From contig NZ_VWVM01000012.1 in assembly GCF_008632075.1 (NCBI RefSeq), forward strand, positions 92,292 to 156,291: a stretch of DNA of 64,000 nucleotides. The letters are read 5' to 3'. Numbering within the stretch: position 1 is the stretch's first letter; every line of letters begins with the position of its first letter. The notes under the pieces are model-generated. The model did not search any database. It saw only the letters and a list, made by a program, of their open reading frames with translations, and was not told the DNA's origin. The DNA is from Candidatus Pantoea gossypiicola (GTDB lineage Bacteria; Pseudomonadota; Gammaproteobacteria; Enterobacterales; Enterobacteriaceae). The translations under genes and the position numbers were made by a program. Positions 9,667 to 18,808 of this stretch are shown in pieces.

Positions 9667-9728
9667 AATCCTCTCTCGCCGACCATTTTAGAAACCTGTC
9701 TGAAAAGACAGGTTTTTTTTTCGTCTGT
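9667..9728 (+). repeat. Direct repeat copy 2: tRNA-Pro 3' end plus second terminator
   Basis: This second copy of the 62-base unit includes AATCCTCTCTCGCCGACCA and a complete terminator hairpin with nine T. It lacks the 5' part of a tRNA, so it is not a functional tRNA gene. It could be the far attachment site of a lost element, or a local duplication. Confidence 0.85.
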
Positions 9729-9809
9729 GGAAAAGTGGATTTGAATGTCTGCGGGAGATATGGGCCGGGTTGGGTGCGGTGTAACAATGTTGCTGTGAGT
9801 TCGAGCCTG

Positions 9810-9994
9810 CGAAGGGAACACGGTCAGATCGGAAAGTCGCTTAAGCCATCCATGGCCGCTCGGCCCACGCGATTACGCACCTCATCCATGAGGTGCGCCC
9901 GTAAACGGGCCAACGCGTTGCGTTGTTCAAAAACGCTCCCGGCGTTTTTGTCCCTGTCGCGGGACGCTTTCCTCTTCTGACCGTGTTCCCTGCG
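9810..9994. repeat. 185-bp element with 19-bp terminal inverted repeats and five internal hairpins
   Basis: The ends, 9810-9828 and 9976-9994, are inverted copies (18 of 19 bases) of CGAAGGGAACACGGTCAGA. Inside lie GCACCTCAT/ATGAGGTGC (9877-9896), GCCCGT/ACGGGC (9897-9910), the palindrome CAACGCGTTG (9911-9920), AAAAACGC/GCGTTTTT (9929-9949) and GTCCC/GGGAC (9950-9965). There is no open frame for a transposase. The layout suits a MITE-like or extragenic palindromic element. Its family is not known to me. Confidence 0.6.
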
Positions 9995-10082
9995 CGTTGA
10001 GCTTATGCGCTGTGGTTAGATGCATCCGGGTTTAGATCTGTCATTAGCCCGAAGCTTCCTTGTAAGTATCTGATGCGTCTGC

Positions 10083-10139
10083 CATACGCGAAGCGAAAGG
10101 CGTATGCTCCCTGAAGCCCGCATAGCAGTGTGAGCGGGC
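10083..10139. repeat. Two adjacent hairpins
   Basis: CATACGC/GCGTATG (10083-10106) is followed by GCCCGC/GCGGGC (10116-10139). The pair resembles the hairpin chains just upstream and may belong to the same element class. Confidence 0.45.
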
Positions 10140-10268
10140 GTGCGGTTGAGCTTATTTGTTGCAACCAAAGTTACTCTGCTTTGATTTGGCTAACAGCCTG
10201 AGCAGCGTCGGGAATCGCAGACAAATAAGCCATTGTTATTATTACGTTAAAAGAGAGATTGACCTTGT

Positions 10269-10318
10269 TGTCTCCATTCAGAGACAGAGAAAAGGTCAGC
10301 TGTCGCCTGATAACGACA
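10269..10318 (+). promoter_or_regulatory. Two GlrR-type activator sites upstream of glmZ
   Basis: Two perfect TGTC-N10-GACA motifs lie at 10269-10286 and 10301-10318. A poor third match ends at 10344. This is the consensus reported for GlrR (YfhA), the response regulator that activates glmY and, in some enterobacteria, glmZ. They sit about 110-160 bases upstream of the RNA start, a usual distance for sigma-54 activators. Confidence 0.75.
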
Positions 10319-10360
10319 CTTCCTGCAGTACCTGGCTAAGGACAGACTTAGCAAGCTGTT

Positions 10361-10373
10361 TAACTTATTGATT
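10361..10373 (-). promoter_or_regulatory. IHF site upstream of glmZ
   Basis: The minus strand reads AATCAATAAGTTA, a full match to the IHF consensus WATCAANNNNTTR. It lies between the GlrR sites and the sigma-54 promoter, where DNA bending would bring the activator to the polymerase. Confidence 0.7.
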
Positions 10374-10402
10374 TATAAATGCTTTAAAAATAAAGCTCAA
10401 CC

Positions 10403-10418
10403 TGGCACGGCTTGTGCA
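10403..10418 (+). promoter_or_regulatory. Sigma-54 promoter of glmZ
   Basis: TGGCACGG-CTT-GTGCA carries the essential GG (10404-10405) and GC (10416-10417) of the -24/-12 class, with one departure from TTGC. The start predicted 12 bases on, at 10430, is exactly the G that begins the conserved glmZ sequence. An overlapping weak sigma-70 -10 cannot be excluded. Confidence 0.75.
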
Positions 10419-10429
10419 ATACTTCTGCT

Positions 10430-10628
10430 GTAGATGCTCATTCCACCTCTTATGTCTGCTGATGCTACATAAACCTGGGAATGATGCAGAGCCAATTTTA
10501 GGTACCTGTTGTCTGCCTGCCTGTATCGCGTAAGCCTTACAGGGTTAACAGACACCACGTTGAGTCAGGTACCTCCCGGTTGTCTTACCGACCTGATCTT
10601 GCACCTGCCACTGGCGGGTGTTTTTTTT
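10430..10628 (+). ncRNA. glmZ: GlmZ small regulatory RNA
   Basis: GlmZ base-pairs with the glmS leader, with Hfq, to activate glucosamine-6-phosphate synthase translation. RapZ and RNase E destroy it unless the decoy GlmY is present. The sequence opens GTAGATGCTCATTCC, contains TGATGCAGAGCC and the conserved pairing segment ACGTTGAGTCAGGTACC (about 10557-10573). It ends in a terminator with stem CACCTGCC/GGCGGGTG and nine T. The length of about 199 is near the 207 of E. coli. The position next to hemY is also the same as in E. coli. Confidence 0.9.
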
Positions 10629-10629
10629 T
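10602..10629 (+). terminator. glmZ terminator
   Basis: Stem CACCTGCC (10602-10609), loop ACT, GGCGGGTG (10613-10620), then nine T. Confidence 0.9.
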
Positions 10630-10661
10630 GCCTGTGCAATGCGGCTGGCAGATTGCAGGCA

Positions 10662-10691
10662 CAAAAAAGCCGGGCGAGCCCGGCTTTATCC
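10662..10691 (-). terminator. Terminator of hemCDXY
   Basis: A perfect 10-bp stem AAAGCCGGGC / GCCCGGCTTT lies at 10666-10687. On the minus strand it is followed by six T, 16 bases beyond the hemY stop. Confidence 0.9.
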
Positions 10692-10706
10692 TGTCTGACC
10701 ACTGCA

Positions 10707-11903
10707 TCAGGCGTTGGGATTATTCTTCAGCGTCAGCAACAATCCTTCACGACGCATTTTCGCGGCCTCTTCCGGACGATGCAGACGATCATAGACATCT
10801 GCCAGCCACGCATAATCAAACGCATCCGGACGTTGTGCCAGCGCCTGCTGCAGCGCGTCTGCTGCCTGCTGCCATTCGCCATGACGCATCAGCAACTGTC
10901 CCAGCGTACTGTGCAGCAATGGCGTTGCGCCATGCTGTTTGATCTGCTGGCGTAATGCCTTCTCCAGCGCTTCCGGATTGCCGCTTTTGATGCGCGGCAT
11001 CAGCAGCACCAGACGATCGTCATAATGACGCTTGAGGCCTTCCAGCACGATCGACTGTGCGGTGTCGTGATCGTTGCATTCAATCAGATGATCCGCCATT
11101 GCCACCTGCAGGGTCGTATCCTGACGGGTTTTGCGGCTCAGTGTGCCCCACCAGCGTTTTAGCCCATCGCTACCCTGATCGGCCATTGCCTGATTCATCA
11201 GACCCAGCCAGGCCTGCTGCTGTAACGCATCACGATGCAGCTCGTCACCGACCTGCGCCTTCTGCATAGCAGGCAGAATATCCAGCAATGCACTCCACGC
11301 ACCCGTACGGACGTACGCCTGTTCGGCCAGGCGCAGCACTTCAGTGTGTCGCGGTGCCACTTCCAGCAGACGGTCAATGCTGTGACGCGCCGCATGATCT
11401 TCGTTACGGGCCAGCTGAATACGAGCGCGGGCGATTTCTACCGGGATGGTGTTGCTTTCGGACAGCTCAGCAGCACGTTCAAGATGCTGATTGGCACGAA
11501 TTTCATCGCCACGCTGCTGGGCGGCTTCGGCGGCCAGCAGATAGTTGGCTACCGGCACATCGGCGTGATCGGCATCTTTAGACAGCAGTTTCTCCACCTG
11601 ACGGTGATCGCCTTCCGCCAGCTTCATCAGCGCAGACTGGGTATGACGCTGCGCGCGACGGCGTTTGCGTCCGGTAAACCAGCCGCGGGTACGCGCCCCG
11701 GTGTGCAGCACACGACGCAGCAGCCATTCCACCGCCAGAATCACCAGCAGGCTGATGATCAGGATAATCACCAGGCCGGTGACGCTGGTTTCGATATTCC
11801 AGTTATCGGTCTGAATCAGCACGTAGCCCTGATGACCGGCAATCATCGGTCCCAGCACCACGCCCGCAATCAGCAGGATAAAGAGGATAAATACCTTAAG
11901 CAT
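10707..11903 (-). CDS. hemY: HemY, TPR membrane protein of the hem operon
   Basis: HemY is an inner-membrane protein of 398 residues. Two N-terminal transmembrane helices (about residues 1-22 and 42-62) are followed by a basic patch (RGWFTGRKRRRAQRH) and a cytoplasmic region with TPR-like helices up to the C-terminus. It is assigned to late porphyrin metabolism by its operon, but its biochemical role is not settled. It should not be confused with the HemY-type protoporphyrinogen oxidase of Gram-positives. It lies two bases after hemX, and both are co-transcribed with hemC and hemD. Confidence 0.95.
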   Translation of the reverse strand: MLKVFILFILLIAGVVLGPMIAGHQGYVLIQTDNWNIETSVTGLVIILIISLLVILAVEWLLRRVLHTGARTRGWFTGRKRRRAQRHTQSALMKLAEGDHRQVEKLLSKDADHADVPVANYLLAAEAAQQRGDEIRANQHLERAAELSESNTIPVEIARARIQLARNEDHAARHSIDRLLEVAPRHTEVLRLAEQAYVRTGAWSALLDILPAMQKAQVGDELHRDALQQQAWLGLMNQAMADQGSDGLKRWWGTLSRKTRQDTTLQVAMADHLIECNDHDTAQSIVLEGLKRHYDDRLVLLMPRIKSGNPEALEKALRQQIKQHGATPLLHSTLGQLLMRHGEWQQAADALQQALAQRPDAFDYAWLADVYDRLHRPEEAAKMRREGLLLTLKNNPNA

Positions 11904-11905
11904 GC

Positions 11906-13039
11906 TTAGCCTCCCTGCTGATTAGCAGCGGCAGACGGTTGCGCCAACAGATTCCGCACGCGGGTCTGCATCAGCTGTTCCAGCAATGGCTGACTTTCCA
12001 GGTTATCCGGCAGATCCATATTGATGTTCTGCTGGCTCAGCTCATCCAACTGGGCAAGGAAGGCTTTGGTGGCGGCATCATTGGTGTCATACCAGGCGCG
12101 AACCCAGGCAGACACAGTATCGATTGATTGTTTATAAATCTCATCCTGATGACGCGGTACGGCCTGCGCAGCAATCAGCAGACGCGAGCGGATATTCTCA
12201 CGCAGGTAAACATCCTGATTCGGAGCCAGCAGCGGTTGTGCGGTGTTATCGCGGCGGCGGATGGTAATAAAGTCATCCATGAAGTTATGCCAGCTTTTCA
12301 CCAGATTCTGACGCCATTCACGTACCGAACCTGAGAGTTCGCCGCCGTCACTGTCCATCGGTGCATCATCGCTGTCGTTGTCGGCCAGACGCAGATTATC
12401 AACATTGTTCGACAGCTGATTCAGCTTGAGGATCACGCCGTCGTAGTCGACCTGCGTAACGGAAGAGAGGGTACTGATATCCTGTGTCAGCGCACGACGC
12501 ACATTCATCACGCTGGGATCGTTCATGTCAGCCAGGCTGGCATCGGCGCTTTTCAGTAGTGCCGCGGCGGTGGTGACGTCCTGATCGCTCCAGAGTTTGC
12601 GGCCAGCCAGTTTCACCAGATAGTCCGCCTGTGCCAGCAGCCAGCTACGCACGTCGTTGCCAGAAATCACAGCCACTTTTTCACGCAGCGTTTCCAGCTC
12701 TTTTGCTGACGCAGTCTGCTGTTGCTGTGCCGTTTGCAGGGCAGTTTCAGTACCACTCAGTTGCTGTGTCAGCTGCTGTTTATCGCTGCTGGCCTGCTGC
12801 TGCAACGCGCTTAACTGGTCGCTCAGCTTCTGATTGGTTTGTGCCTGTAAATCAGCCTGATGTTTCCCGTTAAGGTATAAACCCGCACCCATCGCCAGCG
12901 CGATGACAATCGCCACTGCACCCAACACCATGCCACCCTTTTTCGCATGACGCGGAGGTGTGCTGTTGCTGGAAGGAGAGCGGTCGACCGCTGGGGTGGT
13001 TTCTTCAACCATGGCGGAGGAGTCTTTTTGTTCCGTCAT
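11906..13039 (-). CDS. hemX: HemX, membrane protein of the hem operon
   Basis: The 377-residue protein has a polar cytoplasmic N-terminus, one transmembrane helix (around residues 37-55), then a long glutamine-rich coiled coil. The conserved block [20 protein letters not shown] leads into the C-terminal domain. It is often annotated as uroporphyrinogen III methyltransferase, but I see no SAM-binding methylase domain, so that name is doubtful. The ATG at 13039 has GGGA upstream. An in-frame GTG three codons earlier is less well placed. It lies between hemD and hemY. Confidence 0.93.
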   Translation of the reverse strand: MTEQKDSSAMVEETTPAVDRSPSSNSTPPRHAKKGGMVLGAVAIVIALAMGAGLYLNGKHQADLQAQTNQKLSDQLSALQQQASSDKQQLTQQLSGTETALQTAQQQQTASAKELETLREKVAVISGNDVRSWLLAQADYLVKLAGRKLWSDQDVTTAAALLKSADASLADMNDPSVMNVRRALTQDISTLSSVTQVDYDGVILKLNQLSNNVDNLRLADNDSDDAPMDSDGGELSGSVREWRQNLVKSWHNFMDDFITIRRRDNTAQPLLAPNQDVYLRENIRSRLLIAAQAVPRHQDEIYKQSIDTVSAWVRAWYDTNDAATKAFLAQLDELSQQNINMDLPDNLESQPLLEQLMQTRVRNLLAQPSAAANQQGG

Positions 13040-13064
13040 ATGTGGCACATCCCATTGTTAAAGT

Positions 13065-13793
13065 TCAGCGTAACGCGCGCAGCAGCGCATCGTTATCGGC
13101 ACCATCGGCTACCTGAATATCCTGCCAACCCAATCCTGCGGCCAGGGTAGCCAAACGTTCACTGACGACGATCAGTCGGCAGTTGAGCAGCCATTCCTCG
13201 CGATCAACCGCGGGGAACAGCGAAAAAAGCTGTTGTAACATTTCACCGCTGGTCACTACCAGCACAGAGACGCCGCGATCGCGCCAGCGGCGGCCTTCAA
13301 CCGGCCCGTCATAATGCTTCTGGCAGCGCTGATAGCAGGCAGCGAACGTTACCTCAGCACCTCGACGGGTTAATGTCTCCGCCAGCAGTTCGCGTCCGGG
13401 ATCGCCACGCAGGATCAGCGCACGTTTACCGGCAACCTGCTGAAGCGTGTTTATCTGGATCAATTCCTCACTGGTTTCATGCGCATGAGGCCAGGTCACC
13501 TGCTGTCCGCTGACGGTGTGAAACGCCAGCGCGGTGCTGCGACCAATTGCATAATAGTCCAGCTCAGTAGGCCATGCTTTGATCGCGTGCTGTGCGTAGT
13601 GAATAACCTGCTGAGAAAGAATAAAGACGAGATCGCCGGCACGAAGTCCGGCGAGCCTGTGAGGCAGGGAATCGAGGTCAGCGCCCGGTGCAAATTCAAT
13701 CAGCGGCAGGCTCCACGCCTGTTTGCCAAGGGCATGCAGGCGTGACACCAGCTCTGCCGCTGCGGGTTCCGGGCGCGTCACCAGGATGGTCAT
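13065..13793 (-). CDS. hemD: Uroporphyrinogen-III synthase
   Basis: HemD cyclises hydroxymethylbilane with inversion of ring D to uroporphyrinogen III, the branch point to haem, sirohaem and cobalamin. The 242-residue protein begins [19 protein letters not shown], the classic N-terminus. It has two alpha/beta domains typical of the family, including [12 protein letters not shown] and [14 protein letters not shown]. The start overlaps the hemC stop by four bases, so translation is probably coupled. Confidence 0.96.
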   Translation of the reverse strand: MTILVTRPEPAAAELVSRLHALGKQAWSLPLIEFAPGADLDSLPHRLAGLRAGDLVFILSQQVIHYAQHAIKAWPTELDYYAIGRSTALAFHTVSGQQVTWPHAHETSEELIQINTLQQVAGKRALILRGDPGRELLAETLTRRGAEVTFAACYQRCQKHYDGPVEGRRWRDRGVSVLVVTSGEMLQQLFSLFPAVDREEWLLNCRLIVVSERLATLAAGLGWQDIQVADGADNDALLRALR

Positions 13794-14731
13794 GCCGGCG
13801 GCTGCCCCTGATAGACCTCTTTCAGGATTTCACGCGCGCCGCCGTTCAGCAGTTCATCGGCCAGTGAGATGCCCATCTCTTCAGCCTGCGCGCGGGGGCC
13901 GCGGCGTTCGCCTCGGACCATAACCCGGCCATCGGGCGCACCGACCATGCCGCGCAGCCAGAGCTCATCGCCTTCCAGCACCGCGAAGCTGCCGATGGGC
14001 ACCTGACAGCCACCCTCTAAGCGGGTATTCATAGCGCGTTCTGCTCTGACACAGATTTCGGTGTCATCGTGATTCAGCGCCTGTAACAGGCTGATTAAGG
14101 TGGTGTCGTCCAGACGGCATTCAATGCCGACCGCGCCCTGACCCACGGCGGGCAGGGAAACGTCAGCAGGCAGCGCCTGGCGAATGCGATCTTCCAGCCC
14201 CAGACGCTTCAGCCCGGCGACGGCAAGAATAATCGCGTCATATTCGCCGGCATCAAGTTTGCCGAGGCGGGTGCCGACATTGCCACGCAGCGAGCGGATC
14301 ACCAGATCCGGTCGACGCGCGCTAATCTGGCACTGGCGACGCAGGCTGGAGGTGCCGACAACGGCACCCTGTGGCAGCGCATCAATGGAGTCATAATGAT
14401 GAGAAACGAACGCATCACGCGGATCGTCGCGCTCGCAGATGGTTACCAGGCCCAGACCTTCAGGGAAACTGACCGGCACATCTTTCATAGAGTGCACTGC
14501 CATATCGGCACGGCCATCCTGCATTGCCAGCTCAAGCTCTTTGACAAACAGCCCTTTGCCACCGACTTTTGCCAGCGGCGTATCAAGGATAATGTCACCT
14601 TTGGTGACCATAGGCACCAGCTCAACGCGCAGTCCCGGATGGGCACTCATGAGTCGTTGCTGTACATAATGTGCCTGCCATAATGCGAGCGGGCTTTGTC
14701 TTGTAGCAATTCTGAAAATTTTGTCTAACAT
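13790..14731 (-). CDS. hemC: Hydroxymethylbilane synthase (porphobilinogen deaminase)
   Basis: HemC joins four porphobilinogens into hydroxymethylbilane. The ATG at 14731 gives 313 residues starting [20 protein letters not shown], as in E. coli. An ATG four codons upstream is possible. The dipyrromethane cofactor attaches to C242 in [11 protein letters not shown]. The SLRRQ and [11 protein letters not shown] substrate-binding segments are intact. It heads the minus-strand hemCDXY operon and is divergent from cyaA. Confidence 0.97.
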   Translation of the reverse strand: MLDKIFRIATRQSPLALWQAHYVQQRLMSAHPGLRVELVPMVTKGDIILDTPLAKVGGKGLFVKELELAMQDGRADMAVHSMKDVPVSFPEGLGLVTICERDDPRDAFVSHHYDSIDALPQGAVVGTSSLRRQCQISARRPDLVIRSLRGNVGTRLGKLDAGEYDAIILAVAGLKRLGLEDRIRQALPADVSLPAVGQGAVGIECRLDDTTLISLLQALNHDDTEICVRAERAMNTRLEGGCQVPIGSFAVLEGDELWLRGMVGAPDGRVMVRGERRGPRAQAEEMGISLADELLNGGAREILKEVYQGQPPA

Positions 14732-14936
14732 GCTGTTAACCATTTTTATCGTTCACTGAATATCCTATCATCTCTGGGTGAATACTGTCAGTTTCAACGG
14801 ATTGAAAACGGCCTGTGCGCGGTTTCAGGCCCGGTTTATCAAGCCATAGCGTGGCAACCAGTGCCGAAAAGGCGGGAAGCTGGTAAGAACGTGCTAAACT
14901 GTTAAGTAGCGCAACTTTCTTTACGGTCAATCTGTC

Positions 14937-14958
14937 GAGTGATAGATTGATCACGTTT
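14937..14958 (+). promoter_or_regulatory. CRP half-palindrome in the cyaA promoter
   Basis: TGATA-GATTGA-TCACG (14940-14955) aligns with the CRP site at the E. coli cyaA P2 promoter, through which cAMP-CRP represses its own synthesis. The right half is good and the left half is weak. Assignment rests on both the match and the position between hemC and cyaA. Confidence 0.55.
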
Positions 14959-15048
14959 CCAGCAATTATCTGCCCACTTTTTTACTTTAATAAGCGGCAG
15001 AGCGTGGAAACAGGGTGCTTAAACACTGGGACAATCAGGCGAAACGTC

Positions 15049-17607
15049 TTGTACCTCTACATTGAGACACTGAAACAGAGACTGGATGCAATTAACCAGC
15101 TGCGCGTTGATCGTGCGCTGGCTGCCATGGGGCCCGCTTTTCAGCGCGTCTACAGTCTGCTGCCAACCTTATTACATTATCAACATCCTCAGATGCCGGG
15201 TTACCTTGAAGGTAGCGTTCCACATGGCATCAGCTTCTTCACGCCTGATGAAAATCAACGCCAGCTGCTGGCAGACCTCACTGGCGACAGCGATCTGCGC
15301 CATGCCGATGCGCCGAAAGGCGAAATGCCGATCACGGCGATCTACTCTATGGGCAGTACCTCTTCTGTCGGCCAGAACAGCATCTCGGATCTCGATATCT
15401 GGGTCTGCCATCAATCCTGGCTCGATAATGAAGAGCGCCTGAATCTGCAGCGCAAATGCACGCTGTTGCAAAAATGGTGCGTCTCGATGGGCGTGGAAGT
15501 CAGTTTCTTCCTGATTGACGAGAACCGCTTCCGCCACAACGAAAGCGGCAGCCTGGGCGGTGAAGACTGCGGTTCAACCCAGCACATTTTACTGCTGGAT
15601 GAGTTTTACCGTACCGCGGTTCGTATGGCAGGTAAACGCCTCCTGTGGAATATGGTGCCAGGCGAAGAAGAGCATCACTACGACGACTACGTGATGTCGC
15701 TCTACGCCAAAGGTGTACTGACCCCTAATGAGTGGCTCGATCTGGGTGGCCTCGGCACGCTGTCTGCAGAAGAGTATTTCGGTGCCAGCCTGTGGCAGCT
15801 CTATAAAAGTATCGACTCACCTTATAAAGCCGTACTGAAAACGCTGCTGCTGGAAGCCTACAGCTGGGAATACCCGAACACACAACTGCTGGCGATGGAT
15901 ATCAAACAACGCCTGCACGACGGCGAAATCATCTGCTTCGGCCTCGATCCTTATTGCATGATGCTTGAGCGCGTCACGCACTATCTGACCAGCGTGGACG
16001 ATCAGCCGCGCCTTGATCTGGTGCGTCGCTGCTTCTACCTCAAAGTATGTGAAAAGCTCAGCACCGACGATCATCAGCATCGCACCGGCTGGCGTCGCGA
16101 GATTTTATCGCAGCTGGTTAAAGAGTGGGGCTGGAACGAAGAGAAGATCGCCATTCTGGACAACCGTGCCGGGTGGAAAATTGAGCGGGTGCGCGAAGCC
16201 CATAACGAATTACTGGATGCGATGATGCAGAGTTATCGCAACCTGATCCGCTTTGCCCGTCGCAACAACTTAAGCGTCAGCGCCAGTCCGCAGGATATCG
16301 GTGTGTTGACCCGTAAACTGTATGCCGCGTTTGAAGCGCTGCCGGGCAAAGTGACGCTGGTGAATCCACAGATTTCGCCCGATCTCTCTGAACCGAATCT
16401 GACCTTTATTCATGTGCCGCCTGGCCGTGCCAACCGTTCCGGCTGGTATCTCTATAACCAGGCACCGGACATGGATTCGATCATCAGCCATCAGCCGCTG
16501 GAATATAACCGCTACCTGAACAAGCTGGTGGCGTGGGCGTGGTTCAATGGTCTGCTGACCCGTAAAACCCGGCTGCATATTAAAGGCAATGAGATTTGCG
16601 ACCTGGCGCGCCTGCAGGAGCTGGTTAACGATGTTTCCAGCCACTTCCCACTGCGTCTGCCTTCGCCGACGCCAAAAGCGCTCTACAGCCCGTGCGAAAT
16701 CCGGCACCTTGCGATTATTGTGAACCTTGAGCACGATCCAACGGCGGCCTTCCGCAATCAGGTGGTGCACTTCGACTTCCGCAAGCTGGATGTCTTTAGC
16801 TTTGGTCAGCAGCAGCAGTGCCTGATTGGCAGCATCGATCTGCTCTATCGCAACTCCTGGAATGAAGTGCGTACGCTGCACTTCAGCGGCGAACAGGCGA
16901 TGATCGAAGGGCTGAAAACCATTCTCGGCAAGATGCATCAGGATGCCGCACCGCCGGATACGGTAGAAGTGTTCTGCTACAGCCAGCATCTGCGCGGTCT
17001 GATTCGCACGCGCGTGCAGCAACTGGTCTCTGAATGCATTGAGCTGCGCCTCTCCAGCACACGTCAGGAGCCGGGCCGCTTCAAAGCGCTGCGCATGGCA
17101 GGCGAGACCTGGGGACTGTTCTTTGAACGCATGAGTGTCTCGGTGCAGAAGCTGGAAAACGCCGTGGAATTTTATGGCGCGATCTCCAACAACAAGCTGC
17201 ATGGGTTGTCGATCAAAGTCGAAACGAATCAGACGCCGCTGCCACCGGTAGTGAACGGCTATGCCAGCGAAGGCATCATTCAGTTCTTCTTTGAAAACAC
17301 CACGGATGAGCGCGGCTTCAACATTTATATCCTTGATGAGACCAATCGGGTTGAGGTCTATCATCACTGTGAAGGCAGCAAAGAGGAGCTGGTGCGTGAC
17401 GTCAGTCGTTTCTACTCCTCATCGCACGATCGCTTCACTTATGGGTCGAGCTTTATCAACTTCAACCTGCCGCAGTTCTACCAGATTGTGAACACCGGTG
17501 ATCGATTCCAGGTGATTCCATTCCGGAATCAGACGCTGACGCAGCTCTGTACGACGCAGCCTGACAACGACAACAGCGACTATCAACCGCGCTATCAGGT
17601 GCATTGA
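15049..17607 (+). CDS. cyaA: Class I adenylate cyclase
   Basis: CyaA makes cAMP for the CRP regulon and is activated through EIIA-Glc of the PTS. I chose the TTG at 15049, giving 852 residues starting (M)[19 protein letters not shown]. coli also uses TTG there, which keeps expression low. The catalytic N-terminal half has the nucleotidyltransferase signature [18 protein letters not shown] (D-x-D). The C-terminal half is regulatory. A longer in-frame reading from 14947 is improbable because it runs across the CRP site. The gene is divergent from hemC. The frataxin gene cyaY, usual after cyaA, is missing. Confidence 0.96.
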   Translation: MYLYIETLKQRLDAINQLRVDRALAAMGPAFQRVYSLLPTLLHYQHPQMPGYLEGSVPHGISFFTPDENQRQLLADLTGDSDLRHADAPKGEMPITAIYSMGSTSSVGQNSISDLDIWVCHQSWLDNEERLNLQRKCTLLQKWCVSMGVEVSFFLIDENRFRHNESGSLGGEDCGSTQHILLLDEFYRTAVRMAGKRLLWNMVPGEEEHHYDDYVMSLYAKGVLTPNEWLDLGGLGTLSAEEYFGASLWQLYKSIDSPYKAVLKTLLLEAYSWEYPNTQLLAMDIKQRLHDGEIICFGLDPYCMMLERVTHYLTSVDDQPRLDLVRRCFYLKVCEKLSTDDHQHRTGWRREILSQLVKEWGWNEEKIAILDNRAGWKIERVREAHNELLDAMMQSYRNLIRFARRNNLSVSASPQDIGVLTRKLYAAFEALPGKVTLVNPQISPDLSEPNLTFIHVPPGRANRSGWYLYNQAPDMDSIISHQPLEYNRYLNKLVAWAWFNGLLTRKTRLHIKGNEICDLARLQELVNDVSSHFPLRLPSPTPKALYSPCEIRHLAIIVNLEHDPTAAFRNQVVHFDFRKLDVFSFGQQQQCLIGSIDLLYRNSWNEVRTLHFSGEQAMIEGLKTILGKMHQDAAPPDTVEVFCYSQHLRGLIRTRVQQLVSECIELRLSSTRQEPGRFKALRMAGETWGLFFERMSVSVQKLENAVEFYGAISNNKLHGLSIKVETNQTPLPPVVNGYASEGIIQFFFENTTDERGFNIYILDETNRVEVYHHCEGSKEELVRDVSRFYSSSHDRFTYGSSFINFNLPQFYQIVNTGDRFQVIPFRNQTLTQLCTTQPDNDNSDYQPRYQVH

Positions 17608-17754
17608 TGCTGACGGGCTGCCTGCGCTCTGCAGGTGGCCGCTATCTTCCTGGCCTGTCACCCGGTTCACGCTATTTACGGGGATTTCCTGTTGCTTTTC
17701 CACCTTCAACTGCGATGATAAGCATCCAGGTAAAGGACATTAAGAGCATAAAGA

Positions 17755-17955
17755 ATGAAGAAAGTAATAAGCCTGTTGGCCATGACACTGGCAGTAATCA
17801 GCCTTGCAGGTTGTGGTCTGAAAGGACCGCTCTACTTCCCGCCGAAGGATCAGCCGAAGAAACAACAAGCCCCAACCGAACGCCAGAAAGCGGATGCCTC
17901 TAAAGCCGATGTCGGTGGGCTGGTGACCGGTAATTCAGGCGTAAAAGCGAACTAA
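17755..17955 (+). CDS. lptM: LptM-type lipoprotein (YifL)
   Basis: This is a 66-residue lipoprotein. The signal peptide ends in the lipobox LAGC with lipidated cysteine C20, followed by the invariant [10 protein letters not shown] stretch. In E. coli LptM (YifL) assists assembly of the LptDE LPS translocon at the outer membrane. The tail is lysine-rich, polar and probably disordered. It precedes dapF by 28 bases, as in E. coli. Confidence 0.93.
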   Translation: MKKVISLLAMTLAVISLAGCGLKGPLYFPPKDQPKKQQAPTERQKADASKADVGGLVTGNSGVKAN

Positions 17956-17983
17956 TCTGATGGCTTATCCGGCGGAGCAAAAA

Positions 17984-18808
17984 ATGCAGTTCTCCAAAAT
18001 GCACGGTCTCGGCAACGATTTTATGGTTGTGGATGCGGTGACACAAAACGTCTTCTTCTCGCCGGAATTGATCCGCCGGCTGGCCGATCGTCATCTGGGG
18101 ATCGGTTTTGATCAGCTGCTGATTGTTGAACCGCCTTACGATCCCGATCTCGATTTTCACTATCGCATTTTCAACGCTGACGGCAGTGAAGTGGCCCAGT
18201 GCGGCAACGGTGCGCGCTGTTTTGCCCGCTTTGTTCAGCTCAAAGGGCTGACCAATAAAAGCGACATCCGGGTCAGTACCCAGAATGGCCGCATGGTGTT
18301 GACCGTGACGCCTGACGATCACGTGCGCGTGAACATGGGTGAACCCAACTTTGAGCCTCAGCAGGTGCCGTTCCGCGCCAATAAAGCCGAGAATCTCTAT
18401 CTGCTGCGCGTGGCCGAACAGACGGTGATGCTGGGTGCAGTCTCGATGGGGAATCCCCACTGCGTCATTCAGGTGGAAAGCGTTAAAACCGCGCAGGTTG
18501 AACTGCTTGGCCCGATTCTGGAGAGCCACGAGCGCTTCCCGGATCGCGTCAATGTCGGTTTTATGGAGATTATTAATCCGGAACATATCCGGCTGCGCGT
18601 CTACGAACGCGGAGCGGGTGAAACGCAGGCGTGCGGCAGTGGTGCCTGCGCTGCCGTTGCCTGCGGCATTCAGCAGGGCATTCTGGCACCGAAAGTGCGT
18701 GTCGATCTGCCTGGCGGGACGCTGCATATCTCCTGGAAAGGTGCCGGTCAGCCGCTCTATATGACCGGGCCTGCGACACACGTCTACGATGGGTTTATTC
18801 ATCTATGA
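17984..18808 (+). CDS. dapF: Diaminopimelate epimerase
   Basis: DapF converts LL-DAP to meso-DAP for peptidoglycan and lysine. The ATG at 17984, with GGAG seven bases upstream, gives 274 residues starting [13 protein letters not shown], the family length. The two catalytic cysteines lie in QCGNGARC and QACGSGACA. The frame extends eight codons upstream, but that start lacks a ribosome site. The stop overlaps the yigA start (ATGA). Confidence 0.97.
   Translation: MQFSKMHGLGNDFMVVDAVTQNVFFSPELIRRLADRHLGIGFDQLLIVEPPYDPDLDFHYRIFNADGSEVAQCGNGARCFARFVQLKGLTNKSDIRVSTQNGRMVLTVTPDDHVRVNMGEPNFEPQQVPFRANKAENLYLLRVAEQTVMLGAVSMGNPHCVIQVESVKTAQVELLGPILESHERFPDRVNVGFMEIINPEHIRLRVYERGAGETQACGSGACAAVACGIQQGILAPKVRVDLPGGTLHISWKGAGQPLYMTGPATHVYDGFIHL

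Larger units (their letters stand above)
9729..10268. other. 540-base intergenic stretch without a gene, rich in palindromes
   Basis: I see no credible coding region: short frames here lack ribosome sites and family resemblance. It holds the multi-hairpin element at 9810-9994 and two further hairpins at 10083-10106 and 10116-10139. The sequence GTTGAGCTTAT occurs twice (about 9995 and 10144), bracketing the latter pair. Downstream of 10200 the sequence becomes A/T richer and leads into glmZ control sites. Confidence 0.6.

Noticed and set aside
9667..9685. A second tRNA-Pro gene
   Set aside because: Only the last 19 bases of the tRNA are present. No acceptor 5' strand, D arm or anticodon arm precedes them.
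9405..9821. A 138-codon minus-strand frame across the tRNA-Pro region
   Set aside because: It runs through two tRNA genes and the duplicated terminator. Its repeated peptide reflects the DNA duplication.
10509..10955. Plus-strand frames of 120-148 codons over glmZ and the end of hemY
   Set aside because: They overlap glmZ, its terminator and antisense hemY, and have no ribosome site.
14939..14954. Palindrome GTGATAGATTGATCAC read as a symmetric CRP site
   Set aside because: The half-sites are two bases too far apart for CRP. The better reading is TGATA-N6-TCACG, aligned to the known cyaA site, with only one good half.
16270..17367. A 365-codon minus-strand frame inside cyaA
   Set aside because: It is antisense to a well conserved catalytic gene, has no family resemblance, and arises from codon bias on the coding strand.
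17900..18802. A 300-codon minus-strand frame opposite dapF
   Set aside because: It is fully antisense to dapF, whose product is unmistakable, and has no ribosome site.
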